A DNA stretch of 64,000 bases from Chloroflexota bacterium (GTDB lineage: Bacteria > Chloroflexota > Dehalococcoidia > DSTF01 > RBG-16-68-14). The notes under the pieces are model-generated. The model worked only from the letters and a program-made list of their open reading frames with translations, was not told where the DNA came from and made no database searches. Positions 40,680 through 49,511 of the stretch are shown here, one piece after another. The stretch's first letter is position 1. Every line of letters begins with the position of its first letter. The stretch is from positions 1 to 64,000 of the forward strand of contig QIFC01000077.1 in the NCBI GenBank assembly GCA_003228685.1, in the 5' to 3' direction. A program made the translations under genes and the position numbers.

Positions 40680-43271
40680 ATGACTACGCGCGTGGTAGGC
40701 CTCCGCTGCGAGCATCTGGTGGACCCGATCGGTCTCGGGGTCGCGAGCCTGCGGCTCTCGTGGAGGACCGAGACCGAAATCGGGGGTTGGAAGCAGTCCG
40801 CGTATCAGATCGAGGTCCGCGAACGGCTCGACGGCGCCGTCCTGTGGGACTCCGGGCGGGTCGCGTCCGGCGAGTCCGTCCTGATCCCATATGAGGGACC
40901 GCCTCTGACATCACGCCAGCAGTGCGAGTGGCGCGTCCGGGTCTGGGGCAACGATGGCGGCGAGAGCGACTGGAACGATCCGGCGCGCTTCGAGATCGGG
41001 TTGCTCGATCCGGACGACTGGTCCGCGCAATTCATCACTCCCGACTGGGAGGAGGACGCGGCAGAATCGCCGCCCTGCCCGTATCTGCGCAGGGAGTTCG
41101 AGATCGGCGGCGAGGTCGCAGGCGCGCGATTGTTCGCGACCGCCATGGGTGTGTACGAGGCGGAGATCAACGGCGTGCGCGTTGGCGACCACGTCCTCGC
41201 GCCCGGCTGGACGAGTTACCATCATCGACTGCGGTACCAGACTTATGACGTCACATCGCTGCTGCGGAGCGGCCCCAACGCCATCGGGGCGATCATCGGC
41301 GACGGCTGGGCGCGAGGCTACTTCGGCATTCCCGCGAAGCGCCAGCGCTACACGGAGAAGGTCGCGCTGCTTGCTCAGCTCGAGGTTACGCTGACGAACG
41401 GCGACAAGGTAATCGTGGCGACCGACGAGTCATGGCGGGCGACGACGGGACCGATCGTCGCTTCTGATCTGTACAACGGTGATTCGTACGACGCCCGGCT
41501 TGAGCTGCCCGGCTGGTCAGAAGCGAGATACGACGGCAGTGCGTGGGCCGGCGTCCGGCTCTACGAAGGCGACGTTGGCGCGCTCGTGGCCGCGTCTGGC
41601 CCACCCGTGCGACGAATCGAGGAGGTGCGGCCTGTCGAGGTCACGACTTCGCCCTCTGGCAAGACAGTCGTGGACTTTGGGCAGAACTTGGCCGGGCGTG
41701 TGAGGCTGCGCGTTTCGGGCGCCGCAGGAACGGTGATCACGATCCGGCACGCGGAAGTGCTGGAGGACGGCGAAATCTTCACCCGGGCGCTGAACTCGGC
41801 GCGGGCGACCGATAGCTACACACTGAAGGGTGGGGGCGTCGAGGAGTACGAGCCTCGGTTCACGTTCCACGGGTTCCGCTACGCGGAGGTGAGCGGCTGG
41901 CCGGGCACGCTGACGCCCGACGACCTCGTCGCGGTGGTCTGTCACTCGGACCTGGAACGGACGGGCTGGTTCGAGTGCTCCGACCCCGACCTGAACCGGC
42001 TGCACGAGAACATCGTCTGGTCGCAGCGAGGCAACTTCTTGGACGTGCCGACCGACTGCCCGCAGCGCTCCGAGCGGCTGGGCTGGACGGGCGATATCCA
42101 GACGTTTGCCCCGACAGCGAGCCTGCTCTACGACGTCGCCGGGTTCCTGACGTCGTGGCTCGCGGACCTCGCGGCCGAGCAACTGCCCGATGGCGGCGTC
42201 CCTTGGGTCGTGCCGGACGTGCTCGCAGAGGACATGCCCCGCGCGTCGTCGTCGGCCGGCTGGAGTGATGCGGCCGTCATCGTGCCGTGGGTCCTCTATC
42301 GCTACTATGGCGACCGCGGGATCCTCGCCACGCAGTACGAGAGCATGAAGGGGTGGGTTGAGCATGTGGTCCGGCGCGCCGGAGACGATCTGATCTGGGA
42401 CAACGGCTTCCAGTTCGGCGATTGGCTCGACCCGGCGGCGCCACCGAACGAGCCGGCCAATGCGCGCGCGGACCGCTACTTTGTCTGCACTGCCTACTTC
42501 GCGCACTCGACGCAGCTGCTTGCGCAAGCGGCGGCCGTGCTCGACAAGGGCGAAGACGCCGACCATTACGCAGCACTCGCCGCCAGAACTAGGGAGGCGT
42601 TCCGCGAGCGGTACGCTCCAGACGGCCTGCGTGGTTCCACAGCGCAGACGGAGCTGGTGCTGGCCTTGGCGTTCGACCTGCTGCCTGAGGGGCAGCGAGG
42701 CGGTGCCGCGGCACGGCTCGCGCACCTTGTCGCGGAGGAAGGCGGGCACCTCGGCACGGGCTTCCTGGGAACGCCGGACTTGTGCGCTGCTCTCACCGGC
42801 CATGGGTTTGTAGATGTCGCCTACGAACTGCTGCTGCAACGCACCTGCCCTTCATGGCTCTACCCGGTCACGCAGGGCGCAACGACGATCTGGGAACGAT
42901 GGGACGCGATCCAGCCGGATGGCTCGATCAATCCGGGTGAGATGCTCTCATTCAACCATTACGCGTTCGGCGCGATCGGTGCGTGGCTCTACGAGAGCGT
43001 TGCGGGTATCAGGCTGGATGAAGAGCAGCCGGGCTGGCGACGTTTCCGGATCCAGCCACGTCCCGGCGGTGGCCTAACGTACGTGCGAGCCAGGATCCTC
43101 ACTCGCTACGGCCCCATTGAGAGCGCATGGGAACTCGATCATGGCCGGTTCTCGATGTCTGTAGAGGTCCCCCCGAACACGTCCGCGCGTGTGCTGCTGC
43201 CCGGCGATGGTGGCGGTCCAATCGAAGTTGGCTCCGGCCGTCACTCCTGGGAGTTCGCGGCACCCGGCTGA
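40680..43271 (+). CDS. Alpha-L-rhamnosidase, glycoside hydrolase family 78
   Basis: 863 residues with the layout of bacterial GH78 enzymes. An N-terminal Fn3-like part (YQIEVRERLDGAVLWDSG, WRVRVWG) and a galactose-binding-like part (GWTSYHHRLRYQTYDVTS) come before the (alpha/alpha)6 barrel. DVPTDCPQRSERLGWTGD contains the acidic residues of the catalytic centre, and IWERWD supplies another conserved Glu. The C-terminal beta domain begins near residue 780. It removes terminal rhamnose from glycans or flavonoid glycosides. No signal peptide is visible, so it may act inside the cell on imported oligosaccharides. The stop codon lies inside a hairpin of a palindromic element. Confidence 0.92.
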   Translation: MTTRVVGLRCEHLVDPIGLGVASLRLSWRTETEIGGWKQSAYQIEVRERLDGAVLWDSGRVASGESVLIPYEGPPLTSRQQCEWRVRVWGNDGGESDWNDPARFEIGLLDPDDWSAQFITPDWEEDAAESPPCPYLRREFEIGGEVAGARLFATAMGVYEAEINGVRVGDHVLAPGWTSYHHRLRYQTYDVTSLLRSGPNAIGAIIGDGWARGYFGIPAKRQRYTEKVALLAQLEVTLTNGDKVIVATDESWRATTGPIVASDLYNGDSYDARLELPGWSEARYDGSAWAGVRLYEGDVGALVAASGPPVRRIEEVRPVEVTTSPSGKTVVDFGQNLAGRVRLRVSGAAGTVITIRHAEVLEDGEIFTRALNSARATDSYTLKGGGVEEYEPRFTFHGFRYAEVSGWPGTLTPDDLVAVVCHSDLERTGWFECSDPDLNRLHENIVWSQRGNFLDVPTDCPQRSERLGWTGDIQTFAPTASLLYDVAGFLTSWLADLAAEQLPDGGVPWVVPDVLAEDMPRASSSAGWSDAAVIVPWVLYRYYGDRGILATQYESMKGWVEHVVRRAGDDLIWDNGFQFGDWLDPAAPPNEPANARADRYFVCTAYFAHSTQLLAQAAAVLDKGEDADHYAALAARTREAFRERYAPDGLRGSTAQTELVLALAFDLLPEGQRGGAAARLAHLVAEEGGHLGTGFLGTPDLCAALTGHGFVDVAYELLLQRTCPSWLYPVTQGATTIWERWDAIQPDGSINPGEMLSFNHYAFGAIGAWLYESVAGIRLDEEQPGWRRFRIQPRPGGGLTYVRARILTRYGPIESAWELDHGRFSMSVEVPPNTSARVLLPGDGGGPIEVGSGRHSWEFAAPG

Positions 43272-43307
43272 CCTTCGGTCAGCTTCGAGTTTCTGCGCAA
43301 CTCGCGG
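43266..43307. repeat. Double-hairpin palindromic element, copy 4 (at a stop codon)
   Basis: First arm GCTGACC-TTC-GGTCAGC is perfect; its left arm contains the TGA stop of the rhamnosidase. The second hairpin (CGAGTT and AACTCG) is less exact. Confidence 0.65.
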
Positions 43308-43396
43308 TTGGCCCTTCGCAAGATCGGAGGTTCTTCGCGAGCGATCGAGGGCCATTCGCTGCCCTCCAACCTGAGCGCTTGCTAAGCTTCGGATTA

Positions 43397-44398
43397 ATGG
43401 CTGAGCAGCCCATGATCGAGGTCGAGCAACTCGTCCGGCGCTTTGGCGAGTTCGAGGCGGTGCGTGGCGTGTCGTTCGAGGTCGGCGAGGGCGAGATCTT
43501 CGGCTTCCTGGGGCCCAACGGCGCGGGCAAGACGACGACGATCAATATGCTGGTAACGGTGCTCCGCCCAAGCGCCGGCGAGGCGCGGGTGGCCGGCTAC
43601 TCGGTGCGCGAGGACCCGCGCAGCGTCCGCGAGTCGATCGGGATCGTGTTCCAAGACACCACGCTGGACGACTCGCTCACGGGCTGGGAAAACTTGCGCT
43701 TCCACGCCGATGTCTACGACATTCCGATGAAGCTGTTCCGGGAGCGCGCCAAGGAGGTGCTCCAGACCGTGGAGCTGGAAGGGCGCCGCGATGACCTGGT
43801 ACGCAACTACTCAGGAGGCATGAAGCGGCGGCTGGAGATCGCGCGCGGGCTGCTCCACTATCCCAAGGTGCTCTTTCTGGACGAGCCGACGCTGGGACTC
43901 GACCCGCAGAGCCGCGTCGCGCTGTGGGACTACATCCGCGGGATCCAGCAGCGCGAGAAGATCACGGTCTTCCTCACGACGCACTACATGGCGGAGGCCG
44001 AGTACTGCGGCCGCATCGCCATCATCGACAACGGCGACATCGTCGCGCTCGATACGCCGGCCAGGCTCAAGGAGAGCGTGGGAGGCGATGTCGTCACGCT
44101 CAGGACGAACGACAACCTGCGGGCCGGGCTGGAGTTGGAGGAGCTGCGCCTCGAACCGCGCATCGAGGACAGACTGATCCGATTCGAGGCGCCGGAGGGC
44201 GCGGCGACCGTGGCGAACGTCTTCCGGCAGCTCACGCCCGATATCCTGTCGGTCGATCTCCACAAGCCATCGCTGGAGGACGTCTTCATCAAGCTCACTG
44301 GCCGCGAAATCCGCGATGACGGGGCGTCTGAGGCCGACAAAATGCGGTCGCAGATGCGTTCGGGCGGCATGATGTCGCCGGGCGGGAGGCGCATGTGA
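43397..44398 (+). CDS. ABC transporter ATP-binding protein (DrrA-type)
   Basis: 333 residues from the ATG at 43397. Walker A GPNGAGKTT, Q-loop VFQDTTLDDSLTG, signature YSGGMKRRLEIARG, Walker B VLFLDEPTLGLDP and a switch His in TTHYMAEAE are all present. The C-terminal tail of about 100 residues follows the DrrA pattern seen in daunorubicin/polyketide and lipid exporters. It overlaps the permease gene by 4 nt (GTGA). A longer frame reaching back into the rhamnosidase is rejected. Confidence 0.95.
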   Translation: MAEQPMIEVEQLVRRFGEFEAVRGVSFEVGEGEIFGFLGPNGAGKTTTINMLVTVLRPSAGEARVAGYSVREDPRSVRESIGIVFQDTTLDDSLTGWENLRFHADVYDIPMKLFRERAKEVLQTVELEGRRDDLVRNYSGGMKRRLEIARGLLHYPKVLFLDEPTLGLDPQSRVALWDYIRGIQQREKITVFLTTHYMAEAEYCGRIAIIDNGDIVALDTPARLKESVGGDVVTLRTNDNLRAGLELEELRLEPRIEDRLIRFEAPEGAATVANVFRQLTPDILSVDLHKPSLEDVFIKLTGREIRDDGASEADKMRSQMRSGGMMSPGGRRM

Positions 44399-45210
44399 CG
44401 GCGGGAAGCTTGGGTCTGCGTCGCGAGGTACGGGCGGGATGGAGCCTCTTCCGTCGCGACATGCTGAAGTTTCAGCGGGAGCGCGCGCGGATTGTCAGCT
44501 CGCTGCTGCAGCCGATCCTGTTCCTGGGTATCTTCGGTCTGGGACTGAAGAACGTGCTGGGCGGGACGGGGCCGTTCCAGGACATCGACTACATTCAGTA
44601 CATCTTCCCTGGCGTGATCGGCATTAACGTGTTGGGGATCAGCATGTCGACAGGCGTGACGATTGTGGCCGACCGCGAGTTCGGCTTCCTACGCGAGGTG
44701 CTCGTCGCGCCGATCTCGCGGTTGACGATCGCGCTCGGAAAGGTTGCGTCCGGCGTCGCGACGGCGATGTTCCAGGTGGCAATCCTGCTCCTGCTCAGCC
44801 CGCTGCTTGGCCTGACGCCCGGCGTCATCCAGATCGTGCTGCTGCTGGCGGCCGTCGCGCTGCTGGCGACCGCGACGAGTGCGCTGGGGGTGCTGATGGC
44901 CAGCCGCATCCGCTCGGTGGAGACGTTCCAGTACGTCTTCCAGTTCGCGCTCTTCCCGCTCTTCTTCCTCTCGGGCGCGTTCTTCGTGCTGGACCGCGTC
45001 CCGCCATGGATCGCCGTGATCGCCAAGCTTAACCCGCTCACGTACGCGATCGATCTCTTCCGCCACATCCTCTATGCCGACATCGAGCTGGGGGAACTCA
45101 CCCGTGAACTGCTACTTGTGAACAGCGCCGCTTACGATGTGCTGCTGATTGCCGTGATCAGCGTGGTCCTGCTGACACTGTCCTTCGTCAGCTTCGCGCG
45201 TATGGAGTAG
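44395..45210 (+). CDS. ABC-2 type transporter permease
   Basis: 271 residues from a GTG that overlaps the ATPase stop. Six transmembrane helices in the ABC-2 arrangement: an N-terminal amphipathic part (FRRDMLKFQRERARI), the SSLLQPILFLGIFGLGL helix, then MSTGVTIVADREFGFLREVLVAPIS before helix 3. It forms the channel of the exporter with the preceding ATPase, probably as a dimer of each. The substrate is unknown; drugs, lipids or polyketides are usual for the DrrB family. A cluster of palindromic elements follows. Confidence 0.94.
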   Translation: MTAGSLGLRREVRAGWSLFRRDMLKFQRERARIVSSLLQPILFLGIFGLGLKNVLGGTGPFQDIDYIQYIFPGVIGINVLGISMSTGVTIVADREFGFLREVLVAPISRLTIALGKVASGVATAMFQVAILLLLSPLLGLTPGVIQIVLLLAAVALLATATSALGVLMASRIRSVETFQYVFQFALFPLFFLSGAFFVLDRVPPWIAVIAKLNPLTYAIDLFRHILYADIELGELTRELLLVNSAAYDVLLIAVISVVLLTLSFVSFARME

Positions 45211-45252
45211 GGCTCGCCTTTGGCGAGCTATGCAGTTGCTTCGCAACTGCGG
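45211..45252. repeat. Double-hairpin palindromic element, copy 5
   Basis: GCTCGCC-TTT-GGCGAGC, then GCAGTTGC-TTC-GCAACTGC. All bases of both stems pair. It starts at the end of the permease gene. Confidence 0.8.
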
Positions 45253-45289
45253 CTGTCCCGTCGCGCGGGTTAGCTTGGAGTTGCTGCGC

Positions 45290-45332
45290 ACGTAGCTCAC
45301 CTTCGGTGAGCTACGCAACAGCTTCGCTTCTG
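45290..45332. repeat. Double-hairpin palindromic element, copy 6
   Basis: CGTAGCTCACC-TTC-GGTGAGCTACG forms an 11-bp perfect stem. The second hairpin (around CAGCTTCGCTTCTG) is imperfect. Its spacing matches the other copies. Confidence 0.7.
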
Positions 45333-45400
45333 CTGCCTGCTAGTGACAGACCTGCGGCTCAACCTTCAACTGCAGCCAGCCGCCGCTGTGCGAGGTAGCT

Positions 45401-45443
45401 GGCTGAGCTGCGGCTCAGCTATGCAGAAGCTACGCTTCTGCGG
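45401..45443. repeat. Double-hairpin palindromic element, copy 7
   Basis: GCTGAGC-TGCG-GCTCAGC, then GCAGAAGC-TAC-GCTTCTGC. Third copy in the 267-nt gap between the permease and the following minus-strand gene; no gene lies in this gap. Confidence 0.75.
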
Positions 45444-45477
45444 CCCTGCTAGAAGCGGCTGTCTATGGCGAGCGTCC

Positions 45478-47859
45478 CTATTCGTCCCGCTGCCGGCGCT
45501 GCGCCATGTAGCTCATCAGTGCAACCACACCCGCGCCGGTGGCGCCGCCGAAGAGGGCCCATGGCCAGAGCGGGCCGTCGTTTGTAGACGATGGCGGTTC
45601 GGGTGTGCGCAGCGAGTGCCGGCGGATGACGGGCGGTGGCATCGGCGCGCGGCTTGGTTGCGGCCGCGTGACCGAGAGCGGTTCGCTAACGGCAGGCGAC
45701 GACGCTCGCGAGCTGGAAGCCGCGCGAGGCGCCGCGGACTGCTCGATGCCTTGCCGCGCGGGCGTGAAGGCCGGTTCAGCCACCCGCCGGAACGACGCGT
45801 CGTCGATGTAGATCAGCGCGCTCGTCCCGTCGCGCGGCCGCATCATGATGCGCAGCTTCGCCGAGCGCGCGCTTGGCGGCGCCTGCACGGGGCCTGTCGA
45901 GAGCAGGCGATACGCAGGCTCCGGCGTCGTGAGCAGCGCAGTGGAATCGACGCTCGCGAGGGCGCTGCCGCTTCCGTCGCCGCTCGCGTACCAGGAGACG
46001 CGCAGGAACGCCGACTTGACCCAGGCGTGGTCGTGGTAGACGAAGCTGTCGAACTGGTACCAGTTCGTCGCGTCCACGGCGACCGTTTGGAAGACCCACT
46101 TCGTGCTGCTACTGGAACTGTAGAACGCGCCCGCCGCGCTGCCGGTTCGCGCCGGCGAGAGCGCCTGCGTCAGCAGCCCGCCGTACGTCCGCCAGCCGGC
46201 CAGCGCCCCGTCGGACGCCTCCTCGAAGCCAGCGTTCGCCAGCGCACGAGGCGCTTCTAGGTCTGGCTCAGCGATCGTGGCGACAGCAGCCGGTGTGAGC
46301 GTGGCGGGCGGCGTCGCCGTCGCCGCCGTTGGGGGCCCTGACGTGGCAGTGCTGGCGGGGGTGATCGACGGTCGTAGTGGAGTGCCCGTCGCGGCGATTG
46401 GTGTGGCAGCGGCTGGCGTCGCCTGCGTGATCGCGGTCGCCGTGGCCGGTGGCGGCGCGGGCGCGGCAGCCTTCGCGAACGAGACGTCGTCGATGTAGAT
46501 CACGGCGTTCGTCTCGTCTTGCGGCCGCATTAGTATGCGCAGTCTCGCCGAATGGGCACCCGGCGGCGCCATCACGGCGCCCGTGCTCAGCGGCCGAAAC
46601 TCCGGCCGCGGAGCCGAGAGCGCTGCCTTGGAGTCGATCGTGGAGAGCGCGCTGCCGCTGCCGTCCGCGCTGGAGTACCAGGAGATGCGCAGGAACGCCG
46701 ACTCGACCCAGGGATCGTCGTGGTAGACGAAGGCGTCGAACTGGTACCAGTTCGCGGGCTCGACGGCCACGGTCTGGTACGCCCACTTCGTGCTGGCGGT
46801 CGAACTGAAGAACGCGCCGGACCAAGAGCCGCTACGGGCAGGCGTTCCCGCCTGCATGAGCAGCCCGCCCACCGTTTGCCAGGTGCCGGGCCGGCCATCG
46901 TCGCCCTCCTCGAAGCCGCCGTTTCTGAACTCGAGGTCGAGGGCAACCGGGCCGACGACTTCCGGCGTTGGTGTTCGGGTGCTGGTCGGGTCCGCAACGG
47001 GTGGTGCGGTCGCGGTCGGCAGCGCCTGGCGTGTCGCCGTTGGGGAGGGCGTTGGTGGGTCTGTTGGCGATGGCGACGGCGTAGCGGTCGACGTGGATGT
47101 GCTGCTGGGCGTGGGTGTTCGAGTGAGCGTTGCCGCCGGCGTGCCTGTGCTTGTACTGGAGGTGGTTGGCGTGGCTGAGGGCGTCAGCGTGCCCGTTGGC
47201 ACTGACGTGGGCGTTGGCGTGGGCGTAGAGGATGAACTCGGTGTGGGCGTGGGAGTCCGTGTAGGTGAGGGCGATGGCGTCGCGCACGGTTCCGACACAG
47301 AACCCTGCTTCAGGATGAGGTCGTCGACGAACGCGGTGGAGCCGATCGGACCCCTCACGAGCACACGAAAGTTCCCCTGGACCGCACCGCACGGCGCGTG
47401 GACCGACCCTTGCCAGTTCGACGGAGGCCCGTGCGATGGGAGGTTCAGCGCGGAGACAAGAGACTCGTCGTTTTCGTCGAACAGTTCGATCTGCAGGCGG
47501 AACCATTCGACATCGCCGGTCTGGGAAACGTACTCGCCGCCGAACGTGTAGCTAAAGCCGGGCGCGATCGTCACGTCACGTCGGAAGCTGGCCGTCAACG
47601 GGGCCGAGCCCGTTCCATCCAGGGGCGCGACCGTGATCGCGACAGTATTGCCGTCCTCGACCGCAGCAATGTCGAAGGTCGCGTTCTGGGCAGTCCAGCC
47701 TTCAAGGGCGTCCTCGCCTTCGAAGTCCCAGACCGGGAGAGAGTCGTCTGCGCCTAGCGGGACGTGGAGGGCGGCGAGAAGCAGCGCTGCCGCCAACACC
47801 GCCAGGGATATCGATCCCCATGCCACGCGCACGGTCATGCTCGCCATCGCCGTCGCCAT
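45478..47859 (-). CDS. Large secreted cell-surface protein with two carbohydrate-binding-like modules
   Basis: 793 residues. A signal peptide (residues about 10-37) and a C-terminal anchor (PWALFGGATGAGVVALMSY, followed by basic QRRQRDE) tie it to the membrane with the body outside. A first module (residues about 40-190) precedes a Ser/Thr/Pro-rich linker of about 100 residues. Two further modules of about 155 residues are near-duplicates; each starts with NGGFEE or NAGFEE, contains WYQFDxFVYHD and ends with IYIDDxSF. Such beta-sandwich modules are typical of carbohydrate binding. No catalytic site is seen. It probably attaches cells to a glycan, matching the rhamnosidase and glycosyl enzymes near it. 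An ATG at 47844 or 47838 is an alternative start. Confidence 0.75.
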   Translation of the reverse strand: MATAMASMTVRVAWGSISLAVLAAALLLAALHVPLGADDSLPVWDFEGEDALEGWTAQNATFDIAAVEDGNTVAITVAPLDGTGSAPLTASFRRDVTIAPGFSYTFGGEYVSQTGDVEWFRLQIELFDENDESLVSALNLPSHGPPSNWQGSVHAPCGAVQGNFRVLVRGPIGSTAFVDDLILKQGSVSEPCATPSPSPTRTPTPTPSSSSTPTPTPTSVPTGTLTPSATPTTSSTSTGTPAATLTRTPTPSSTSTSTATPSPSPTDPPTPSPTATRQALPTATAPPVADPTSTRTPTPEVVGPVALDLEFRNGGFEEGDDGRPGTWQTVGGLLMQAGTPARSGSWSGAFFSSTASTKWAYQTVAVEPANWYQFDAFVYHDDPWVESAFLRISWYSSADGSGSALSTIDSKAALSAPRPEFRPLSTGAVMAPPGAHSARLRILMRPQDETNAVIYIDDVSFAKAAAPAPPPATATAITQATPAAATPIAATGTPLRPSITPASTATSGPPTAATATPPATLTPAAVATIAEPDLEAPRALANAGFEEASDGALAGWRTYGGLLTQALSPARTGSAAGAFYSSSSSTKWVFQTVAVDATNWYQFDSFVYHDHAWVKSAFLRVSWYASGDGSGSALASVDSTALLTTPEPAYRLLSTGPVQAPPSARSAKLRIMMRPRDGTSALIYIDDASFRRVAEPAFTPARQGIEQSAAPRAASSSRASSPAVSEPLSVTRPQPSRAPMPPPVIRRHSLRTPEPPSSTNDGPLWPWALFGGATGAGVVALMSYMAQRRQRDE

Positions 47860-47976
47860 GCAGACGCTCCGACCGCGTCCGCTACGCCTTCCTCGCGAGT
47901 CGGGTGAAGGGCGTCCTGCCCTGGTGGGAGGTGGTCAGCCCGGCGACTCCCGTTCGCCGAACAGCGCTAGCCGCGT

Positions 47977-48369
47977 CTAACGGCGGAAGTGGATTGTACG
48001 GGTGAGGAACGTTTCCCTCACGACAGCCTCGCGTGCGGGCGCTTCTTCGTTGGGGACGATCTCAGCGTCGCTCGTGGTAGTGGGTAGGTGTTCAGACTTG
48101 CCGTTTCGGCGGAAGATGTTGCGCACCATGCGTCTCGCCACGATTTCCGCGATCTTGGTCGCCGCGACGACCGCCGCGCCTCGTACGACGACGGCCTGCA
48201 CCGATGGCTTTCTGATCATTGGTAGCGCATTGGGCCGGACGGATGGGAGCTGAGCGTCATCGTGCAGCGAAGTTCCACACTGGCGGCAGAAGTTGTCGCC
48301 TACCGCGCATGCGGCGTCACAGCGGCTGCAAGCGGCCGGTTCCAGCGGGGTGGGGCCTTCCTCGTTCAC
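47977..48369 (-). CDS. Zinc-ribbon protein of unknown function
   Basis: 130 residues. The N-terminus has CSRC and, after about 12 residues, CRQCG, a zinc ribbon. A hydrophobic, Ala/Val-rich helix (AVVVRGAAVVAATKIAEIVA) follows, then a basic RRMVRNIFRRNG stretch and a polar tail. The helix may be a membrane segment or an amphipathic dimerisation helix. No known family was recognised. It is probably monocistronic, starting near a TTGACA-type box on the minus strand around 48425. Confidence 0.6.
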   Translation of the reverse strand: MNEEGPTPLEPAACSRCDAACAVGDNFCRQCGTSLHDDAQLPSVRPNALPMIRKPSVQAVVVRGAAVVAATKIAEIVARRMVRNIFRRNGKSEHLPTTTSDAEIVPNEEAPAREAVVRETFLTRTIHFRR

Positions 48370-48685
48370 GGCTCGGCAATTATAGCCGGTTGGCTATCGC
48401 TACTCAACCGTTTATGAGTGTCAACTGTTGCACATACAAGACAGATTACTTACTATAGGTAGCGCAGGGATGCAGAACTCTTAAGGAAAAGGACCTCCTA
48501 CCGAGTACTGAAACCTGCTGGCCCGTGCCAGATCCTCGCCACCAGTCACTGGCACGGGCCTCAAACTGAGATAACGCGCCAAGATGGCGCCGTACCTGCG
48601 GGGTACGCCCGAGCGTCGGGCGCGACGCCAAGAAGAGTTTCCGAATCCGAGTTCGGCTCGCCTATTCCGCTGTCCGCCGCGATCT
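48370..48685. other. Intergenic region with strong hairpin
   Basis: About 316 nt with no gene seen. It contains the 12-bp hairpin at 48520-48560 and, on the plus strand, TTGCAC (48424-48429) with TACTAT 17 nt later, a promoter-like pair that could drive a short RNA. No reading frame with a domain is visible. Confidence 0.45.
48520..48560. terminator. 12-bp hairpin, possible terminator
   Basis: GGCCCGTGCCAG (48520-48531) and CTGGCACGGGCC (48549-48560) pair perfectly across a 17-nt loop. There is no T-run on either side. It follows the stop of the minus-strand formyltransferase by about 125 nt. Confidence 0.45.
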
Positions 48686-49510
48686 TCACGCGATCGCTGC
48701 CTCAACCTCAGCTGTGAGGTCGAGGCCACCGGGCAGCGCGTTACCAAGCGCGTCGACAACCTGCTGGTCCTCCACGAGCAAGCGGCCTCGAGCGAACGCC
48801 TGCAACGTCGCGATCACGACGGGCAGTTCGCGTGCCGCTCCAGTGCGCCGGATCTCTTGGAAGAGTGGGTGATCTTCTCCGGCGTTCTCGCGTAGCTCAT
48901 CAGCGGACGACTCGCCGATGCCGTCCCAGAGCGGGTCCAACGCCTCACCATGCAACGAATATGTGCAGTAGGACACGACAGGCCCGCGGTCGAGTTCGTC
49001 GGTTGCCAGATGGATCATGACGCCGCTGTGCTTGGTCCGGGCGTCGATGAGTTCCCAGATCACCTGCTGCCAGGTGCCTACGGGCCCACCCGGCTGTGCC
49101 GGATGCAGATTGATGAACGGGTATCGCGCCGCCATCTCCGGCGTGAAGATCAGCATGTAGCCGATCAGCACGCCGACGTCGAACGGACGCTCTGCAATGA
49201 GCTTGGCTACCTCCGCGTCGTATTCGGCGCGCCATGGCGGCAGGGGCTGGCCGGGCTGGGACAGCGCTCCCCCTCGATCGCGGCGGAACTGTCGCGAGGA
49301 GAATGTGATGCAGGGGATGCCGTATGATTCGGCGAGCTTCAGGAAGCTGTCCGTCGCGTCCTGCTCGCCACGTTCGCGATTGCAGAAGACGAACGCGATC
49401 TCCGCGTCCATCTCGCCTCGCCGGATCAGCTCCACCGTCGCAGTCAGCAGGCGTTGACGCTGCGAGCCTTCGCCGCCGCCGGTCGAGAACCAGCCCAGAC
49501 GCAGCGTCAT
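48686..49510 (-). CDS. Formyltransferase family protein, PurN-like
   Basis: 274 residues. The formyl_transf fold shows as LGWFSTGGGEGSQRQRLL at the N-terminus, a FDVGVLIGYMLIFTPEM strand, and the active-site region INLHPAQPGGPVGTW with a later HLATDELDRGP segment (His and Asp). In glycinamide ribonucleotide formyltransferase the corresponding motifs are HPSLLP and an Asp in DSG(P). This protein is longer and lacks the HPSLLP form, so its acceptor may differ. It follows a DinB-family gene with a 1-nt gap. Confidence 0.8.
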   Translation of the reverse strand: MTLRLGWFSTGGGEGSQRQRLLTATVELIRRGEMDAEIAFVFCNRERGEQDATDSFLKLAESYGIPCITFSSRQFRRDRGGALSQPGQPLPPWRAEYDAEVAKLIAERPFDVGVLIGYMLIFTPEMAARYPFINLHPAQPGGPVGTWQQVIWELIDARTKHSGVMIHLATDELDRGPVVSYCTYSLHGEALDPLWDGIGESSADELRENAGEDHPLFQEIRRTGAARELPVVIATLQAFARGRLLVEDQQVVDALGNALPGGLDLTAEVEAAIA

Positions 49511-49511
49511 A

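Noticed and set aside
42277-42839. Frames opposite the rhamnosidase gene
   Set aside because: All are antisense, Arg-rich and without motifs; the plus-strand gene is intact over its full length.
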